This document shows, piece after piece, positions 9,939-22,162 of a stretch of DNA of 64,000 bases. A program made the position numbers and the translations under genes. The notes beneath the pieces were generated by a model. The model worked only from the letters and a program-made list of their open reading frames with translations. It made no database searches and was not told the origin of the DNA. Source of the DNA: Rhodococcus antarcticus (GTDB lineage: Bacteria; Actinomycetota; Actinomycetes; Mycobacteriales; Mycobacteriaceae); the NCBI RefSeq assembly GCF_026153295.1, contig NZ_CP110615.1, positions 1,426,001-1,490,000 on the forward strand. Reading direction: 5' to 3'. Position 1 is the first letter of the stretch. Each line of letters opens with the position of its first letter.

Positions 9939-10477
9939 GCCGCGCCCCGGACCGGCCGGGACCCGACGACCCCGGCCGCGGCCGCCGCCTCGGCGTCGAC
10001 GTGGGCAGCGTCCGCGTGGGGGTGGCGCTCAGCGATCCCGACGGCATCCTCGCCACCCCGGTGGAGACGGTGCCGCGGGTGGCCGGCAGCAGCGGTGCCG
10101 ACCAGCCCGACGTGCGCCGGGTGCTGGCCCTGGCCGCCGAGCACGAGGTGGTCGAGGTGGTCGTGGGGCTGCCCCAGACGCTGCGTGCCGAGCACGGGAA
10201 GGCCGCCCAGCTCGCCACCACCTACGCCCGGTTCCTCCGCGACCACCTCGACGGCGTGCCGGTGCGGCTCGCCGACGAGCGCTTGACGACGGTCACGGCC
10301 GCCAGGACGCTGTCCGACCGGGGGGTGCGCGGACGCAGGCAGCGCGCCGTGGTCGACCAGGCTGCGGCCGTGACCATCCTGCAGTCCTGGCTCGAGGCCC
10401 GCACCCGGTACGCCCAGGAGCAGACCCGCCGCGCACCGGCACACCAGACGGGGTCCACGACGGAGGAGCGCGCGTGA
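9935..10477 (+). CDS. ruvX: Holliday junction resolvase-like / pre-16S rRNA nuclease RuvX (YqgF)
   Basis: This 180-residue RNase H-fold protein has the N-terminal acidic site in [16 protein letters not shown], the second motif EVVVGLP and the C-terminal acidic [11 protein letters not shown] plus VDQAAA. The E. coli homologue processes the 5' end of pre-16S rRNA. The first 17 residues are a Pro/Gly/Arg-rich extension. It overlaps alaS and mltG by 4 bp on either side, so it is translationally coupled. Confidence 0.93.
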   Translation: MSRAPDRPGPDDPGRGRRLGVDVGSVRVGVALSDPDGILATPVETVPRVAGSSGADQPDVRRVLALAAEHEVVEVVVGLPQTLRAEHGKAAQLATTYARFLRDHLDGVPVRLADERLTTVTAARTLSDRGVRGRRQRAVVDQAAAVTILQSWLEARTRYAQEQTRRAPAHQTGSTTEERA

Positions 10478-11835
10478 ACGACGACGACCTCGGCCTGCTC
10501 GGTGGCCACCGCGACGACCACCACCGCGACGACCACCACCGCGACGACCACCACCGCGACGACCACCACCCGGGCGCGGGTGGTTCCCGGTACTTCGACG
10601 ACCCCGACCGCGCCGCACCCGCGCGGTTCGAGGCCACCGCGCGGCGTCCGCGGCGAGCGGAGGCACGCAGGGCCCAGGAGCGCCGCACCAGGGCCAGGCG
10701 CAAGCGCCGCACCGGCACCCTCGTGGCCGTCGTCGTGCTGCTGGTGCTCGGCGGCGGGGTCTTCCTCGGCGGCCGTGCCCTGCTCGGCGGGCTGGGCATC
10801 GGCGGATCCACCGCCTCGGACTACTCCGGTGGCGGGCTGGCCGACGTGGTCGTGCGGGTTGCCGCGGGGGACTCGACCAGCGCGATAGCGAAGACCCTCG
10901 TCGACGACGGCGTGGTCTCCAGCGTGCCGGCCTTCACCCGTGCTGCCAGCGGCAACGCCGGGATCTCCGCCATCCAGCCGGGCTACTACAAGCTGCGGAC
11001 CCAGATCCCGGGCTCCGACGCGGTGTCCCGGCTTCTCGCCAGCGACTCCCGCGTGGGCAACCTCGTCATCCCGGAGGGTGTGCAGCTCGACGACGTCACC
11101 GGGGCGAGCGGCACCGTCACCGACGGGATCCTGACCCGGATGCAGAAGGCGTCGTGCGTCGACCTCGACGGGACCCGGACCTGCACCTCCCTCGACGACC
11201 TGCGCTCGGTGGCCTCCACCGGGAACCTCGCAGCGCTGGGGGTGCCCACCTGGGCCACCGCGGAGGTGGCCGCGGCCACAGTGCCGGGCAAGCGGCTCGA
11301 GGGCCTCATCCGTCCGGGCAGCTACGACCTGGAGCCCGGTGCCCCGGCGCAGCAGCAGCTCACCAAGGTCGTCACCGCCTCGGCGGCCTCCTTCGAGAGC
11401 CTGGGCCTGCCGAGGTCGACCGTGGGCGGGCTGACCCCCTACCAGGTGCTGGTCACCGCCTCGCTGGTGCAGCGCGAGGCGCTGCCGGCCGACTTCGCGA
11501 AGGTGTCACGGGTGGTCTACAACCGCCTCGCCGTCAACCAGAAGCTCGAGTTCGACTCGACCGTCAACTACCCGCTCGACGTGCAGGCCATCGCGACGAC
11601 GGCCGCCGACCGCGGGACGGTCACGCCGTGGAACACGTACGCGAGCCCGGGGCTGCCCGCCACCCCGATCTCGGCGCCCAGCGACGACGCCCTGACCGCG
11701 GCCGAGCAGCCCGCGGACGGGACGTGGCTGTACTTCGTCACCATCGACACCAGAGGCACCACCGTCTTCTCCGACACGTTCCCCGAGCACCAGGCGGCCA
11801 TCGCCCGAGCCCAGGCCAACGGTGTCTTCGGCTGA
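10474..11835 (+). CDS. mltG: endolytic transglycosylase MltG
   Basis: The 453-residue protein is a membrane-anchored lytic transglycosylase that terminates nascent peptidoglycan strands. A charged cytoplasmic tail (residues 1-80) precedes one membrane segment at about 81-100 and an extracytoplasmic YceG domain. That domain includes SLVQREALP with the catalytic Glu, [11 protein letters not shown], and [12 protein letters not shown]. The tail contains four tandem HRDDH units (residues 12-31), not part of the family core. GTG 10474 overlaps ruvX by 4 bp; the 3' end overlaps aroE by 14 bp. Confidence 0.95.
   Translation: MNDDDLGLLGGHRDDHHRDDHHRDDHHRDDHHPGAGGSRYFDDPDRAAPARFEATARRPRRAEARRAQERRTRARRKRRTGTLVAVVVLLVLGGGVFLGGRALLGGLGIGGSTASDYSGGGLADVVVRVAAGDSTSAIAKTLVDDGVVSSVPAFTRAASGNAGISAIQPGYYKLRTQIPGSDAVSRLLASDSRVGNLVIPEGVQLDDVTGASGTVTDGILTRMQKASCVDLDGTRTCTSLDDLRSVASTGNLAALGVPTWATAEVAAATVPGKRLEGLIRPGSYDLEPGAPAQQQLTKVVTASAASFESLGLPRSTVGGLTPYQVLVTASLVQREALPADFAKVSRVVYNRLAVNQKLEFDSTVNYPLDVQAIATTAADRGTVTPWNTYASPGLPATPISAPSDDALTAAEQPADGTWLYFVTIDTRGTTVFSDTFPEHQAAIARAQANGVFG
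10507..10566 (+). repeat. four perfect 15-bp tandem repeats in the mltG start region
   Basis: The unit CACCGCGACGACCAC is repeated four times without mismatch and encodes HRDDH each time, giving a His/Asp-rich cytoplasmic tail. Unit length is a multiple of three, so copy-number change would keep the frame. Confidence 0.95.
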
Positions 11836-12646
11836 TCCCCGGGCGCGTCGCGCCGGGGTGGTCGGCGCCCCGGTGGGCCACTCCCGCTCCCCGCAGCTGC
11901 ACCTGGCGGCCTACGCGGCCCTCGGGCTGGGCGGCTGGCGCTACGACCGCCTCGAGTGCGACGAGGAGGGTTTCGCGCGGCTCGTGGACGGGCTCGGTCC
12001 GGAGTGGGTGGGCCTGTCGGTGACCATGCCGGACAAGCTCGTGGCCCTGGAGCTCGCGACCACCGCCACCGCGCGGGCCCGGGCCGTCGGGGCGGCCAAC
12101 ACGCTGGTGCGCACCACGTCCGGCTGGCACGCCGACTGCACCGACGTCGACGGCGTGACCGGAGCCCTGGACGAGCTGGGGGTGGTTGGGCTCTCCGGTG
12201 CTCGCGCGGTGGTGGTGGGGGCCGGGGGCACGGCTCGAGCGGTGCTGGTGGCCCTGGCCGCGCTCGGGGTGGCCGAGGTGGACCTGGCCGTGCGCTCGCC
12301 GGGGCGGGCGGCCGGGGCGGTGGTCTGCGCGCAGGCGGTGGGGCTGGCCGTGCGGGTGGTCGGCCTGGACGGGCTCGCCGGGGTGTGCGACGGAGCGGCG
12401 GTCACCGTGAGCACGGTGCCCGCGGCCGGTTCGCAGGCCGTCGCCGCCGCGGTGGCCCGGTGCGCTCGCGTGCTCGACGTCCTCTACGACCCCTGGCCGA
12501 CACCCGTGGCGCAGGCGGTGCGGGCCGCGGGGGGCACCGTCGTCGGGGGCTTGTCGGTGCTCCTGCACCAGGCCTACGGGCAGGTGGAGCTGTTCACCGG
12601 GCGGCCCGCACCCCGGGAGGAGATGGCCGCCGCGCTGGGTGGATGA
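11822..12646 (+). CDS. aroE: shikimate dehydrogenase
   Basis: The 274-residue enzyme reduces 3-dehydroshikimate to shikimate with NADPH. The shikimate-binding N-domain shows [19 protein letters not shown] (catalytic Lys), AANTLVR and DCTDVDG. The nucleotide-binding domain has [14 protein letters not shown] 11822 lies inside the last codons of mltG in another frame; the alternative of a later start would remove the SRSP motif. It leads a complete shikimate gene run. Confidence 0.93.
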   Translation: MSSADPRARRAGVVGAPVGHSRSPQLHLAAYAALGLGGWRYDRLECDEEGFARLVDGLGPEWVGLSVTMPDKLVALELATTATARARAVGAANTLVRTTSGWHADCTDVDGVTGALDELGVVGLSGARAVVVGAGGTARAVLVALAALGVAEVDLAVRSPGRAAGAVVCAQAVGLAVRVVGLDGLAGVCDGAAVTVSTVPAAGSQAVAAAVARCARVLDVLYDPWPTPVAQAVRAAGGTVVGGLSVLLHQAYGQVELFTGRPAPREEMAAALGG

Positions 12647-12672
12647 CCCCACGGCCGTGGGAGACTGCTCGG

Positions 12673-16005
<3,333 letters not shown>

Positions 16006-16009
16006 CGGC

Positions 16010-16492
16010 TCAGCGCTCGCGGGCCTCGAGCCGAGCTCGACGAGCCTCGCGGGCGGTTCCCCGGACCGGCTCGGGCTCCGGGTCGGCCGGGCGGACACGA
16101 CGCCCGACGAACAGCCCCAGCGCCGCGGGCACCAGCACGAGCAGCGCCGTGAACGCGGCCCCGCCGGTGAGCTCCACCAGCAGCTGCTCGGTGCCGGAGG
16201 CGTCGACGAGCAGGCCCTCCACCGCCCAGCCCACCAGCCCGGCCGCCGGCCCCGTGAGCAGGGCAGCCTTCAGCCAACGGGTGAAGAGGTCGTCGCGCTG
16301 GACGTCCTCGAGGTCCTCGCGGACGGCGTCGAGCCCGGCCCACAGCAGGGCGACGAGGACGAGCAGCACGACGGACCCGTAGCGCAGCGCCCCGCCCGAG
16401 CCCGGGGCGGTGCGCAGCACCAGCTCGAGACCCGTGCGGACCAGCACGTGCAGCAGGACCAGGGACGTCGCCCGCACGAGCCAGGGGTTCAT
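16010..16492 (-). CDS. B-4DMT family membrane protein
   Basis: The 160-residue protein has four predicted membrane segments (about residues 8-26, 37-54, 77-98 and 107-130) and a charged Arg/Glu-rich C-terminal tail. In M. tuberculosis a B-4DMT family protein lies beside aroQ, matching both position and size. Transport substrate is unknown. The ATG at 16492 is embedded in an ATGA overlap with an upstream micro-ORF that arises from a 20-bp repeat. Confidence 0.8.
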   Translation of the reverse strand: MNPWLVRATSLVLLHVLVRTGLELVLRTAPGSGGALRYGSVVLLVLVALLWAGLDAVREDLEDVQRDDLFTRWLKAALLTGPAAGLVGWAVEGLLVDASGTEQLLVELTGGAAFTALLVLVPAALGLFVGRRVRPADPEPEPVRGTAREARRARLEARER

Positions 16493-16550
16493 GGCGCGAG
16501 CCCGGTCGTCACGGCGCGAGCCCGACCGTCACGGCGCCAGCCTCATCCAT
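16489..16550 (-). repeat. 20-bp tandem repeat forming two chained micro-ORFs before the B-4DMT gene
   Basis: Read on the minus strand, an ATG at 16550 opens a 13-codon frame (begins MDEAGAVTV, stop at 16509). Its TGA overlaps a GTG at 16512 that opens a 7-codon frame, MTTGLAP. That frame's TGA overlaps the B-4DMT ATG at 16492. The two near-identical 20-bp units are 16493-16512 and 16513-16532. GAGG lies about 8 bases before an internal GTG. The layout suggests reinitiation but translation is unproven. Confidence 0.6.
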
Positions 16551-16619
16551 CACGGGCCCGAGGTTACCGCCGAGCAGGGCTGCTCCGGGCGGGGGCACCG
16601 GGTGAACCTGCCGCACCGG

Positions 16620-16625
16620 TATGCT
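16620..16625 (+). promoter_or_regulatory. possible -10 element of efp
   Basis: TATGCT fits the -10 pattern and would give a 5' leader of about 130 bases before efp. No clear -35 is seen. The remainder of 16551-16762 contains no ORF I can support. Confidence 0.35.
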
Positions 16626-16762
16626 TCCGCTCCGGCGCGGCAGCAGCCGTCGGGGCCGGTGGGCGTCCGGGGCGCTCCCGCGGGGTGCGCCGTGCAGCGG
16701 ACGGCCGCCGACGCCCCCACCTGACCCAGCGCTCACCGGCGACACAGAGAGGCGGAGCCGAC

Positions 16763-17326
16763 GTGGCATCCACCAGCGACTTCAAGAACGGGCTCGTCCT
16801 CAAGATCGATGGACAGCTCTGGACCATCACCGACTTCCAGCACGTCAAGCCGGGCAAGGGCCCCGCGTTCGTGCGCTCGACGCTGAAGAACGTGCTCTCC
16901 GGCAAGGTGGTCGACAAGACGTTCAACGCCGGTGTGAAGGTCGAGACCGCCACGGTCGACCGTCGCAACATGACCTACCTCTACCGCGACGGCGACGACT
17001 TCGTCTTCATGGACGCCGAGGACTTCGAGCAGCACTACATCGGGGCTGCCACCGTGGGTGGCGGCGCGAGCTTCATGCTGGAGAACAGCGACGTGCAGGT
17101 CGCGTTCAACGAGGGTGTGCCGCTGTACGTCGAGCTCCCGGTGGCCGTCGACCTGCTGGTGCAGCACACCGACCCGGGCCTGCAGGGCGACCGCTCCACC
17201 GGGGGCACCAAGCCCGCCACCATGGAGACCGGCGCCGAGATCGCCGTCCCGCTGTTCATCAACACCGGTGACAAGCTCCGGGTGGACACCCGTGACAGCC
17301 GCTACCTGGGTCGTGTGAACTCCTGA
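16763..17326 (+). CDS. efp: elongation factor P
   Basis: The 187-residue three-domain factor binds ribosomes stalled at polyproline and promotes peptide bond formation. The domain I tip loop reads PGKGP at residues 30-34, the form described in actinobacterial EF-Ps that work without lysine modification; no modification enzyme gene is seen nearby. Domain III ends with [21 protein letters not shown] 16763 follows a purine-rich GGCGGAG. nusB begins 1 base after its stop. Confidence 0.96.
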   Translation: MASTSDFKNGLVLKIDGQLWTITDFQHVKPGKGPAFVRSTLKNVLSGKVVDKTFNAGVKVETATVDRRNMTYLYRDGDDFVFMDAEDFEQHYIGAATVGGGASFMLENSDVQVAFNEGVPLYVELPVAVDLLVQHTDPGLQGDRSTGGTKPATMETGAEIAVPLFINTGDKLRVDTRDSRYLGRVNS

Positions 17327-17327
17327 C

Positions 17328-17924
17328 GTGGCTGCCTTCCCCAGCTTCCCGCCCGGGAACCTCCCGGACGACGTCGAGCTCGTCGGTCCCGTCGTCGAGG
17401 ACCTCGGCGACGCCCGGCGCCCGGGTGGCTCCCGCCGCAAGGCCCGCAAGCGCGCCGTGGACTTCCTGTTCGAGGCCGAGGCCCGGGACGTGGACCCGGT
17501 GGGGCTGGCGCAGGAGCGCGCCGCCGCTGCGGTCGGCGACCCCACGGCCGCACCCGTCAACCCGTACACCCTGCTCGTGGTGCAGGGGGTCGCGGAGAAC
17601 CTGGACCGCCTCGACGACGTGATCAGCTCGCACCTGCGCGAGTGGCGCCTGGACCGGCTGCCCGCGGTGGACCGAGCCGTGCTCCGGATCGCCGTGTGGG
17701 AGCTGTTGCACGCCTCCGACGTCCCGCCCGTGGTCGCGGTCGACGAGGCGGTGGAGCTCACCAAGCAGCTCTCCAACGACGAGTCGCCCGCCTACGTCAA
17801 CGGGGTTCTCGGCCAGGTCGTCCTCGTGGCGGAGCAGGTGCGGGCCGCGGCGGCCGCGGTCAGCAGCCGGGACGCTGAGCACGCCGCGTCCCGAGCGGCC
17901 GAGGACCGGGCCCGCGAGGACTGA
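17328..17924 (+). CDS. nusB: transcription antitermination factor NusB
   Basis: The 198-residue all-helical protein joins the rRNA antitermination complex with NusE/S10 at boxA. The family core begins at about residue 37 ([19 protein letters not shown]) and continues to [21 protein letters not shown]. About 36 N-terminal residues and an Ala/Arg-rich tail of some 25 residues lie outside the core. No later in-frame start is available before the core, so GTG 17328 is kept. Confidence 0.94.
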   Translation: MAAFPSFPPGNLPDDVELVGPVVEDLGDARRPGGSRRKARKRAVDFLFEAEARDVDPVGLAQERAAAAVGDPTAAPVNPYTLLVVQGVAENLDRLDDVISSHLREWRLDRLPAVDRAVLRIAVWELLHASDVPPVVAVDEAVELTKQLSNDESPAYVNGVLGQVVLVAEQVRAAAAAVSSRDAEHAASRAAEDRARED

Positions 17925-17963
17925 GCACCGGGGGACCCTGGTCGTCGGAACCGCGCGGGATGC

Positions 17964-18452
17964 CTACTCCTGCATGGCCGGCCCGGCCTCGGGCGGGAGC
18001 ACGCCCCAGCCGATGAGCCGGTCGGTGAGCTCACCCGGTGTGAGGTCGTAGATGATCGCGAGCGAGCGCAGGTCCTCGGCGCGGATGCTCAGCACCTTGC
18101 CGTTGTAGTCCCCGCGCTGGGTCTGGATGGTCGCCGCGTACCGGGCCAGGGGGCCCACCTGGTCAGCGGGCAGCTCCTGCAGGCGCTCCAGGTTGATCAC
18201 GATCTTGGTGGCTGCCTCGGCACCGGAGCTGACCCGTCCCTCGGGGAGCAGCTCGTTGACCGGGATGCCGTAGAAGTCCGCCAGCTCGGCCAGCTTCTGG
18301 ACCGTCACCGCTCGGTCGCCGCGCTCGTACGAGCCGACCACCACGGCCTTCCACCGGCCGGCGGACTTCTGCTCCACGCCGTGCAGGGACAAGCCCTGCT
18401 GCTGGCGGATGCCGCGCAGCTTGGCCCCCAGTGCCTTCGCGTAGTCACTCAT
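17964..18452 (-). CDS. bldD: BldD-type developmental transcriptional regulator
   Basis: The 162-residue protein has an Xre-type HTH at about residues 6-62 and a C-terminal domain that in Streptomyces BldD dimerises around tetrameric cyclic di-GMP. The signature RxD-X8-RxxD is exact: RGD at 113-115, eight residues, RAED at 124-127. Ligand control is therefore likely conserved. ATG 18452 is preferred because upstream in-frame codons are not conserved-looking and GGAGA precedes it. It is convergent with nusB and divergent from pyrR. Confidence 0.93.
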   Translation of the reverse strand: MSDYAKALGAKLRGIRQQQGLSLHGVEQKSAGRWKAVVVGSYERGDRAVTVQKLAELADFYGIPVNELLPEGRVSSGAEAATKIVINLERLQELPADQVGPLARYAATIQTQRGDYNGKVLSIRAEDLRSLAIIYDLTPGELTDRLIGWGVLPPEAGPAMQE

Positions 18453-18506
18453 CCGGTCGTCGTCTCCCTCGTGCACGTGCGCTGGTCCAGCCCCGACAGG
18501 AACGGT

Positions 18507-18521
18507 GGACACGGAGTGTAA
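18507..18521 (-). promoter_or_regulatory. possible BldD autoregulatory box over the bldD -10
   Basis: ACAC and GTGT (18509-18512 and 18516-18519) form an inverted repeat with a 3-base centre. On the minus strand it reads TTACACTCCGTGTCC, close to the published BldD consensus TNACNCWGNGTNA with two mismatches. TACACT (18520 to 18515) would be the bldD -10, giving a leader of about 55 bases. Confidence 0.4.
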
Positions 18522-18647
18522 TCGTCGGACCGTCACGCTGCGCAGTCAAGCCGGCTCGGTCCGCAGCGCGTGGTGCGGAGCGGAAGATCACCCGGTCGGA
18601 GCACGGTGCGGTCCGCGGGAGCGGGCGGAGACGCACGGCGCGGCTGC

Positions 18648-18653
18648 TACCGT
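18648..18653 (+). promoter_or_regulatory. possible -10 element of the pyr operon
   Basis: TACCGT fits the -10 pattern and would start the transcript about 60 bases before pyrR, placing the whole PyrR-type hairpin in the leader. Confidence 0.35.
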
Positions 18654-18689
18654 GAGGGCGTTCACCACCCTGTCGACATCCTTTAACGA

Positions 18690-18715
18690 CCCGTCCCGTG
18701 AGGCGGGGAAGGAGG
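18690..18715 (+). promoter_or_regulatory. PyrR-binding RNA hairpin next to the pyrR Shine-Dalgarno
   Basis: CCCGTC (18690-18695) pairs with GGCGGG (18702-18707) around the loop CCGTGA. The segment GTCCCGTGAGGC at 18693-18704 matches the PyrR binding-loop pattern RUCCNGNGAGGY. The strong Shine-Dalgarno AAGGAGG (18709-18715) begins one base after the stem. In mycobacteria UMP-bound PyrR represses translation this way, so translational repression rather than transcription attenuation is expected. No terminator follows the hairpin. Confidence 0.8.
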
Positions 18716-18721
18716 TCTCGG

Positions 18722-19372
18722 ATGCTCCCGGCACCCGAGGCGGTCGGACCACCTGGCGGTGCTGACGGCACGGCGACCGAGCGCGAGCTGCTCGGTGCCG
18801 CGGACGTCACCCGGACCGTGGCCCGCATCGCCCACGAGCTCATCGAGAAGACGGCGCTCGACGCCCGTCCCGTCGCGGGTGCCGACTCACCCCGCGTGCT
18901 GCTGATGGGCATCCCGACCCGGGGCACCACCCTCGCCGCGCGCCTCGCCGACGCGGTGGCCGAGTTCTCCGGCGTGCGTCCCGGCCTCGGCTCGCTGGAC
19001 ACGACGCTCTACCGCGACGATCTCCGGCGCCGCCCGCCGCGCGCCCTGGAGAGCACCTCGGTGCCCGACGGCGGCGTGGACGATGCCCTCGTGGTCCTCG
19101 TCGACGACGTGCTGTTCTCCGGCCGCACCGTCAGGGCCGCCCTGGACGCGCTGCGCGACCTCGGCCGCCCGCGCGCGGTCCAGCTCGCCGTCCTGGTCGA
19201 CCGCGGCCACCGCGAGCTGCCGATCCGGGCGGACTACGTGGGCAAGAACGTGCCGACCGCGCGGACCGAGGACGTGGCCGTGCTGCTCACCGAGCACGAC
19301 GGCCGGGACGCCGTCGTGCTGAGGCCGGCGGTGCTGCTGCCCGGCACCGGCCGGCCGGGGAGCGGTTCGTGA
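18722..19372 (+). CDS. pyrR: bifunctional pyr operon regulator / uracil phosphoribosyltransferase PyrR
   Basis: The 216-residue protein has the PRPP-binding loop [17 protein letters not shown], the [11 protein letters not shown] loop, and the RNA-binding basic face around [11 protein letters not shown]. The protein senses UMP and binds the pyr leader RNA. ATG 18722 is set by AAGGAGG 6 bases upstream; it has about 28 extra N-terminal residues relative to Bacillus PyrR. Stop overlaps pyrB by GTGA. Confidence 0.96.
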   Translation: MLPAPEAVGPPGGADGTATERELLGAADVTRTVARIAHELIEKTALDARPVAGADSPRVLLMGIPTRGTTLAARLADAVAEFSGVRPGLGSLDTTLYRDDLRRRPPRALESTSVPDGGVDDALVVLVDDVLFSGRTVRAALDALRDLGRPRAVQLAVLVDRGHRELPIRADYVGKNVPTARTEDVAVLLTEHDGRDAVVLRPAVLLPGTGRPGSGS

Positions 19373-20301
19373 AGCACCTGCTCAGCGTGGACGACCTCAC
19401 CGCCGACGCGGCGACCGCCATCCTCGACGACGCCGAGCGCCTGGAGCAGGCCCTGCTCGGCCGCGAGGTGCGCAAGCTGCCGACCCTGCGCGGGCGGACG
19501 GTGATGACCGTGTTCTTCGAGGACTCCACCCGCACCCGGGTCAGCTTCGAGGTGGCGGGGAAGTGGATGAGCGCCGACGTCATCAACGTCGGCGCCAAGG
19601 GTTCCTCGGCGTCGAAGGGGGAGTCGCTGCGCGACACCGTGCGCACCCTGCACGCCGCCGGGGCGGACTGCCTCGTGGTGCGGCACCCCGCCTCCGGGGC
19701 TGCCCACCGCATCGCCGCGTGGGGCGGGGCGTCGGGGCCCAGCGTGGTCAACGCCGGGGACGGCACCCACGAGCACCCCACCCAGGCCCTGCTCGACGCG
19801 CTCACCCTGCGCCAGCGGCTCGGCTCCCTCGCGGGGCGCCGGGTGGTGGTGGTCGGCGACGTGCTGCACAGCCGGGTCGCCCGCTCCAACGCCCACCTGC
19901 TGGCCACCCTCGGCGCGGAGGTGGTCCTGGTGGCCCCGCCGACGCTGCTGCCGATCGGGGTGGAGCAGTGGCCGGTGAGCGTGGCCCACCACCTCGACGG
20001 CGAGCTGCCCGGCGCGGACGCGGTGATGATGCTGCGGGTGCAGGCCGAGCGGATGCGCGGCGGCTTCTTCCCCTCGGCCCGCGAGTACTCGATCTCCTAC
20101 GGCCTCAGCGCGCGGCGCCAGGCCCTGCTGGGGGAGGACGTCCCCGTGCTGCACCCCGGGCCCATGGTGCGCGGGATGGAGATCGCCTCGGCGGTGGCCG
20201 ACTCGGCCCAGTCCGCGGTGCTCGCCCAGGTGCGAAACGGGGTCCACGTCCGGATGGCCGTGCTGTACCAGCTCCTCGCCGGAGCGGAGGGAGTGTCGTG
20301 A
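19369..20301 (+). CDS. pyrB: aspartate carbamoyltransferase catalytic subunit
   Basis: The 310-residue enzyme joins carbamoyl phosphate and aspartate, the committed pyrimidine step. Carbamoyl phosphate site [13 protein letters not shown], then [16 protein letters not shown], aspartate-side [11 protein letters not shown], and LHPGPMVRG are present. No pyrI regulatory subunit is adjacent, so regulation probably rests on PyrR. Coupled by 4-bp overlaps on both sides. Confidence 0.97.
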   Translation: MKHLLSVDDLTADAATAILDDAERLEQALLGREVRKLPTLRGRTVMTVFFEDSTRTRVSFEVAGKWMSADVINVGAKGSSASKGESLRDTVRTLHAAGADCLVVRHPASGAAHRIAAWGGASGPSVVNAGDGTHEHPTQALLDALTLRQRLGSLAGRRVVVVGDVLHSRVARSNAHLLATLGAEVVLVAPPTLLPIGVEQWPVSVAHHLDGELPGADAVMMLRVQAERMRGGFFPSAREYSISYGLSARRQALLGEDVPVLHPGPMVRGMEIASAVADSAQSAVLAQVRNGVHVRMAVLYQLLAGAEGVS

Positions 20302-21599
20302 CCGTGCTCATCACCGGTGCCCTGCTGTACGGGGAGGGCGACCCGACCGACGTGCGCGTGCGCGACGGGGAGATCGTCGAGCTGGGCACGGGACTCGCCG
20401 TGCGGGACGGGGAGGAGGTGCTCGACGCCACGGGCCTGGTGCTGCTGCCCGGGTTCGTCGACCTGCACACCCACCTCCGCGAGCCGGGGCGCGAGGACAC
20501 CGAGACCATCGCCACCGGGTCCGCGGCGGCGGCGCTGGGCGGTTACACGGCGGTGTTCGCGATGGCGAACACCGACCCGGTGGCCGACTCCGCCGTGGTC
20601 GTGGAGCACGTGCACCGGCGGGGGCTCGAGGCCGGGCTGGTCGACGTGCACCCGGTGGGCGCGGTCACCGTGGGCCTGCGCGGGGAGCAGCTCGCCGAGA
20701 TGGGCGCCATGGCGGCCTCCGCGGCCGGGGTCCGTGTGTTCTCCGACGACGGGCACTGCGTGTCCGACCCGCTGCTCATGCGCCGGGCGCTGGAGTACGC
20801 CACCGCGCTGGACGTCGTCGTCGCGCAGCACGCGGAGGAGCCACGGCTGACCGTGGGGGCGGAGGCGCACGAGGGGCCCACCGCCGCGCGCCTCGGGCTC
20901 ACCGGCTGGCCCCGTGCGGCCGAGGAGGCGGTGGTGGCCCGTGACGTGCTGCTGGCCCGGGACTCCGGCGCGCGGCTGCACGTGTGCCACGTGTCCACCG
21001 CCGGCACCGCGGAGGTCCTGCGCTGGGCCCGCACCACCATGCCGGGCCTGCGGGTCAGCGCCGAGGTCACCCCGCACCACCTGCTCCTGGACGACTCCCG
21101 GCTGCACACCTACGACCCGGTGAACAAGGTGAACCCCCCGCTGCGCGAGGCAGCGGACGTGGCGGCGCTGCGCCGGGCCCTCGCCGAGGGCGTCATCGAC
21201 TGCGTCGCCACCGACCACGCCCCGCACGCCCCGCAGGAGAAGGACACCGAGTTCGCGGTGGCCCGCCCCGGCATGCTGGGGCTGCAGACCGCGCTCTCGG
21301 TGGTGGTGGAGGCGATGGTGCGCACGGGTCTGCTCGACTGGCGCGGCGTCGCACGGGTGATGAGCGAGCGCCCCGCCCAGATCGCCTCGCTGCCCGACCA
21401 CGGTCGCCCGCTGGAGGTCGGCGAGCCCGCGAACCTCGTGCTCGTCGACCCCGACGCCACCTGGACCGTGCGCGGGGCCGAGCTCGCGAGCATCGCCGCC
21501 AACACCCCCTACGAGGGGATGACGCTGCCGGGCCGGGTGGTGGCCACCCTGCTGCGGGGCCGCGTCACCGCCCGAGACGGAGAGGTACGACCGTGTTGA
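20298..21599 (+). CDS. pyrC: dihydroorotase
   Basis: This 433-residue class I dihydroorotase cyclises N-carbamoyl-aspartate. Metal ligands are seen in [10 protein letters not shown], in QHAEE, in HVSTAGT and in the catalytic TDHAPH. GTG 20298 overlaps pyrB by 4 bp. Stop overlaps the PH-like gene by 7 bp. Some actinobacterial PyrC associate with PyrB; nothing here tests that. Confidence 0.96.
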   Translation: MTVLITGALLYGEGDPTDVRVRDGEIVELGTGLAVRDGEEVLDATGLVLLPGFVDLHTHLREPGREDTETIATGSAAAALGGYTAVFAMANTDPVADSAVVVEHVHRRGLEAGLVDVHPVGAVTVGLRGEQLAEMGAMAASAAGVRVFSDDGHCVSDPLLMRRALEYATALDVVVAQHAEEPRLTVGAEAHEGPTAARLGLTGWPRAAEEAVVARDVLLARDSGARLHVCHVSTAGTAEVLRWARTTMPGLRVSAEVTPHHLLLDDSRLHTYDPVNKVNPPLREAADVAALRRALAEGVIDCVATDHAPHAPQEKDTEFAVARPGMLGLQTALSVVVEAMVRTGLLDWRGVARVMSERPAQIASLPDHGRPLEVGEPANLVLVDPDATWTVRGAELASIAANTPYEGMTLPGRVVATLLRGRVTARDGEVRPC

Positions 21600-22162
21600 G
21601 ACTGCTGCTGAGCCTGGCCGCGCTGGTGGTGTTCGCCCTGCTGGTGTGGGGTGGCTTTCGCGGCTGGCGGCACCGCGCCGAGCGCCAGGAGGCCGTCACC
21701 GGCGCCTTCCCCGACGCTCCGGCCGATCCCGGTCCGGTGCTGCACGGCCCCACCACCGGCCTCTACGTCGGCAGCACCATCGCCGGCGACTGGCAGGACC
21801 GGGTCACCGTCGGCGACGTGGGCTCACGCGCCGCGGGGGCCCTGACCCTGCACGAGGGCGGTGTGCTGGTCGCCCGGGACGGTGCCAGCGACATCTGGTT
21901 GCCGCTGACGGCGGTGCAGGGCATCCGCACCGACCAGAAGCTCGCCGGCAAGGTCACCCTCAAGGGCGGGCTGCTGGTCCTGCGCTGGGCCGTGGGCGGG
22001 GCCGTGGTCGACACCGGCTTCCGGGGCGACGGCATAGACGACTACCCGGGGTGGCTCACGGCCGTGGGGTCGCGACTGACCACCGGCACCCCGACCGTGG
22101 ACGACACCGTGACCGTGGACGACACCGTGAACCCGAAGGACGAGAAGGAGCAGCAGGCGTGA
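21593..22162 (+). CDS. PH-like domain membrane protein of the pyr operon
   Basis: The 189-residue protein has one N-terminal membrane segment (about residues 2-19) and a soluble beta-rich domain running through [14 protein letters not shown] and [12 protein letters not shown]. The same position between pyrC and carA is held by Rv1382 in M. tuberculosis. Function is unknown. GTG 21593 and the adjacent TTG 21596 are both possible starts. The acidic tail contains a duplicated TVDDTV encoded by an 18-bp tandem repeat. Confidence 0.8.
   Translation: MLRLLLSLAALVVFALLVWGGFRGWRHRAERQEAVTGAFPDAPADPGPVLHGPTTGLYVGSTIAGDWQDRVTVGDVGSRAAGALTLHEGGVLVARDGASDIWLPLTAVQGIRTDQKLAGKVTLKGGLLVLRWAVGGAVVDTGFRGDGIDDYPGWLTAVGSRLTTGTPTVDDTVTVDDTVNPKDEKEQQA
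22093..22128 (+). repeat. 18-bp tandem duplication near the end of the PH-like gene
   Basis: GACCGTGGACGACACCGT occurs twice in tandem (22093-22110 and 22111-22128), encoding TVDDTV twice, 34 bp before the gene's stop. Confidence 0.9.
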
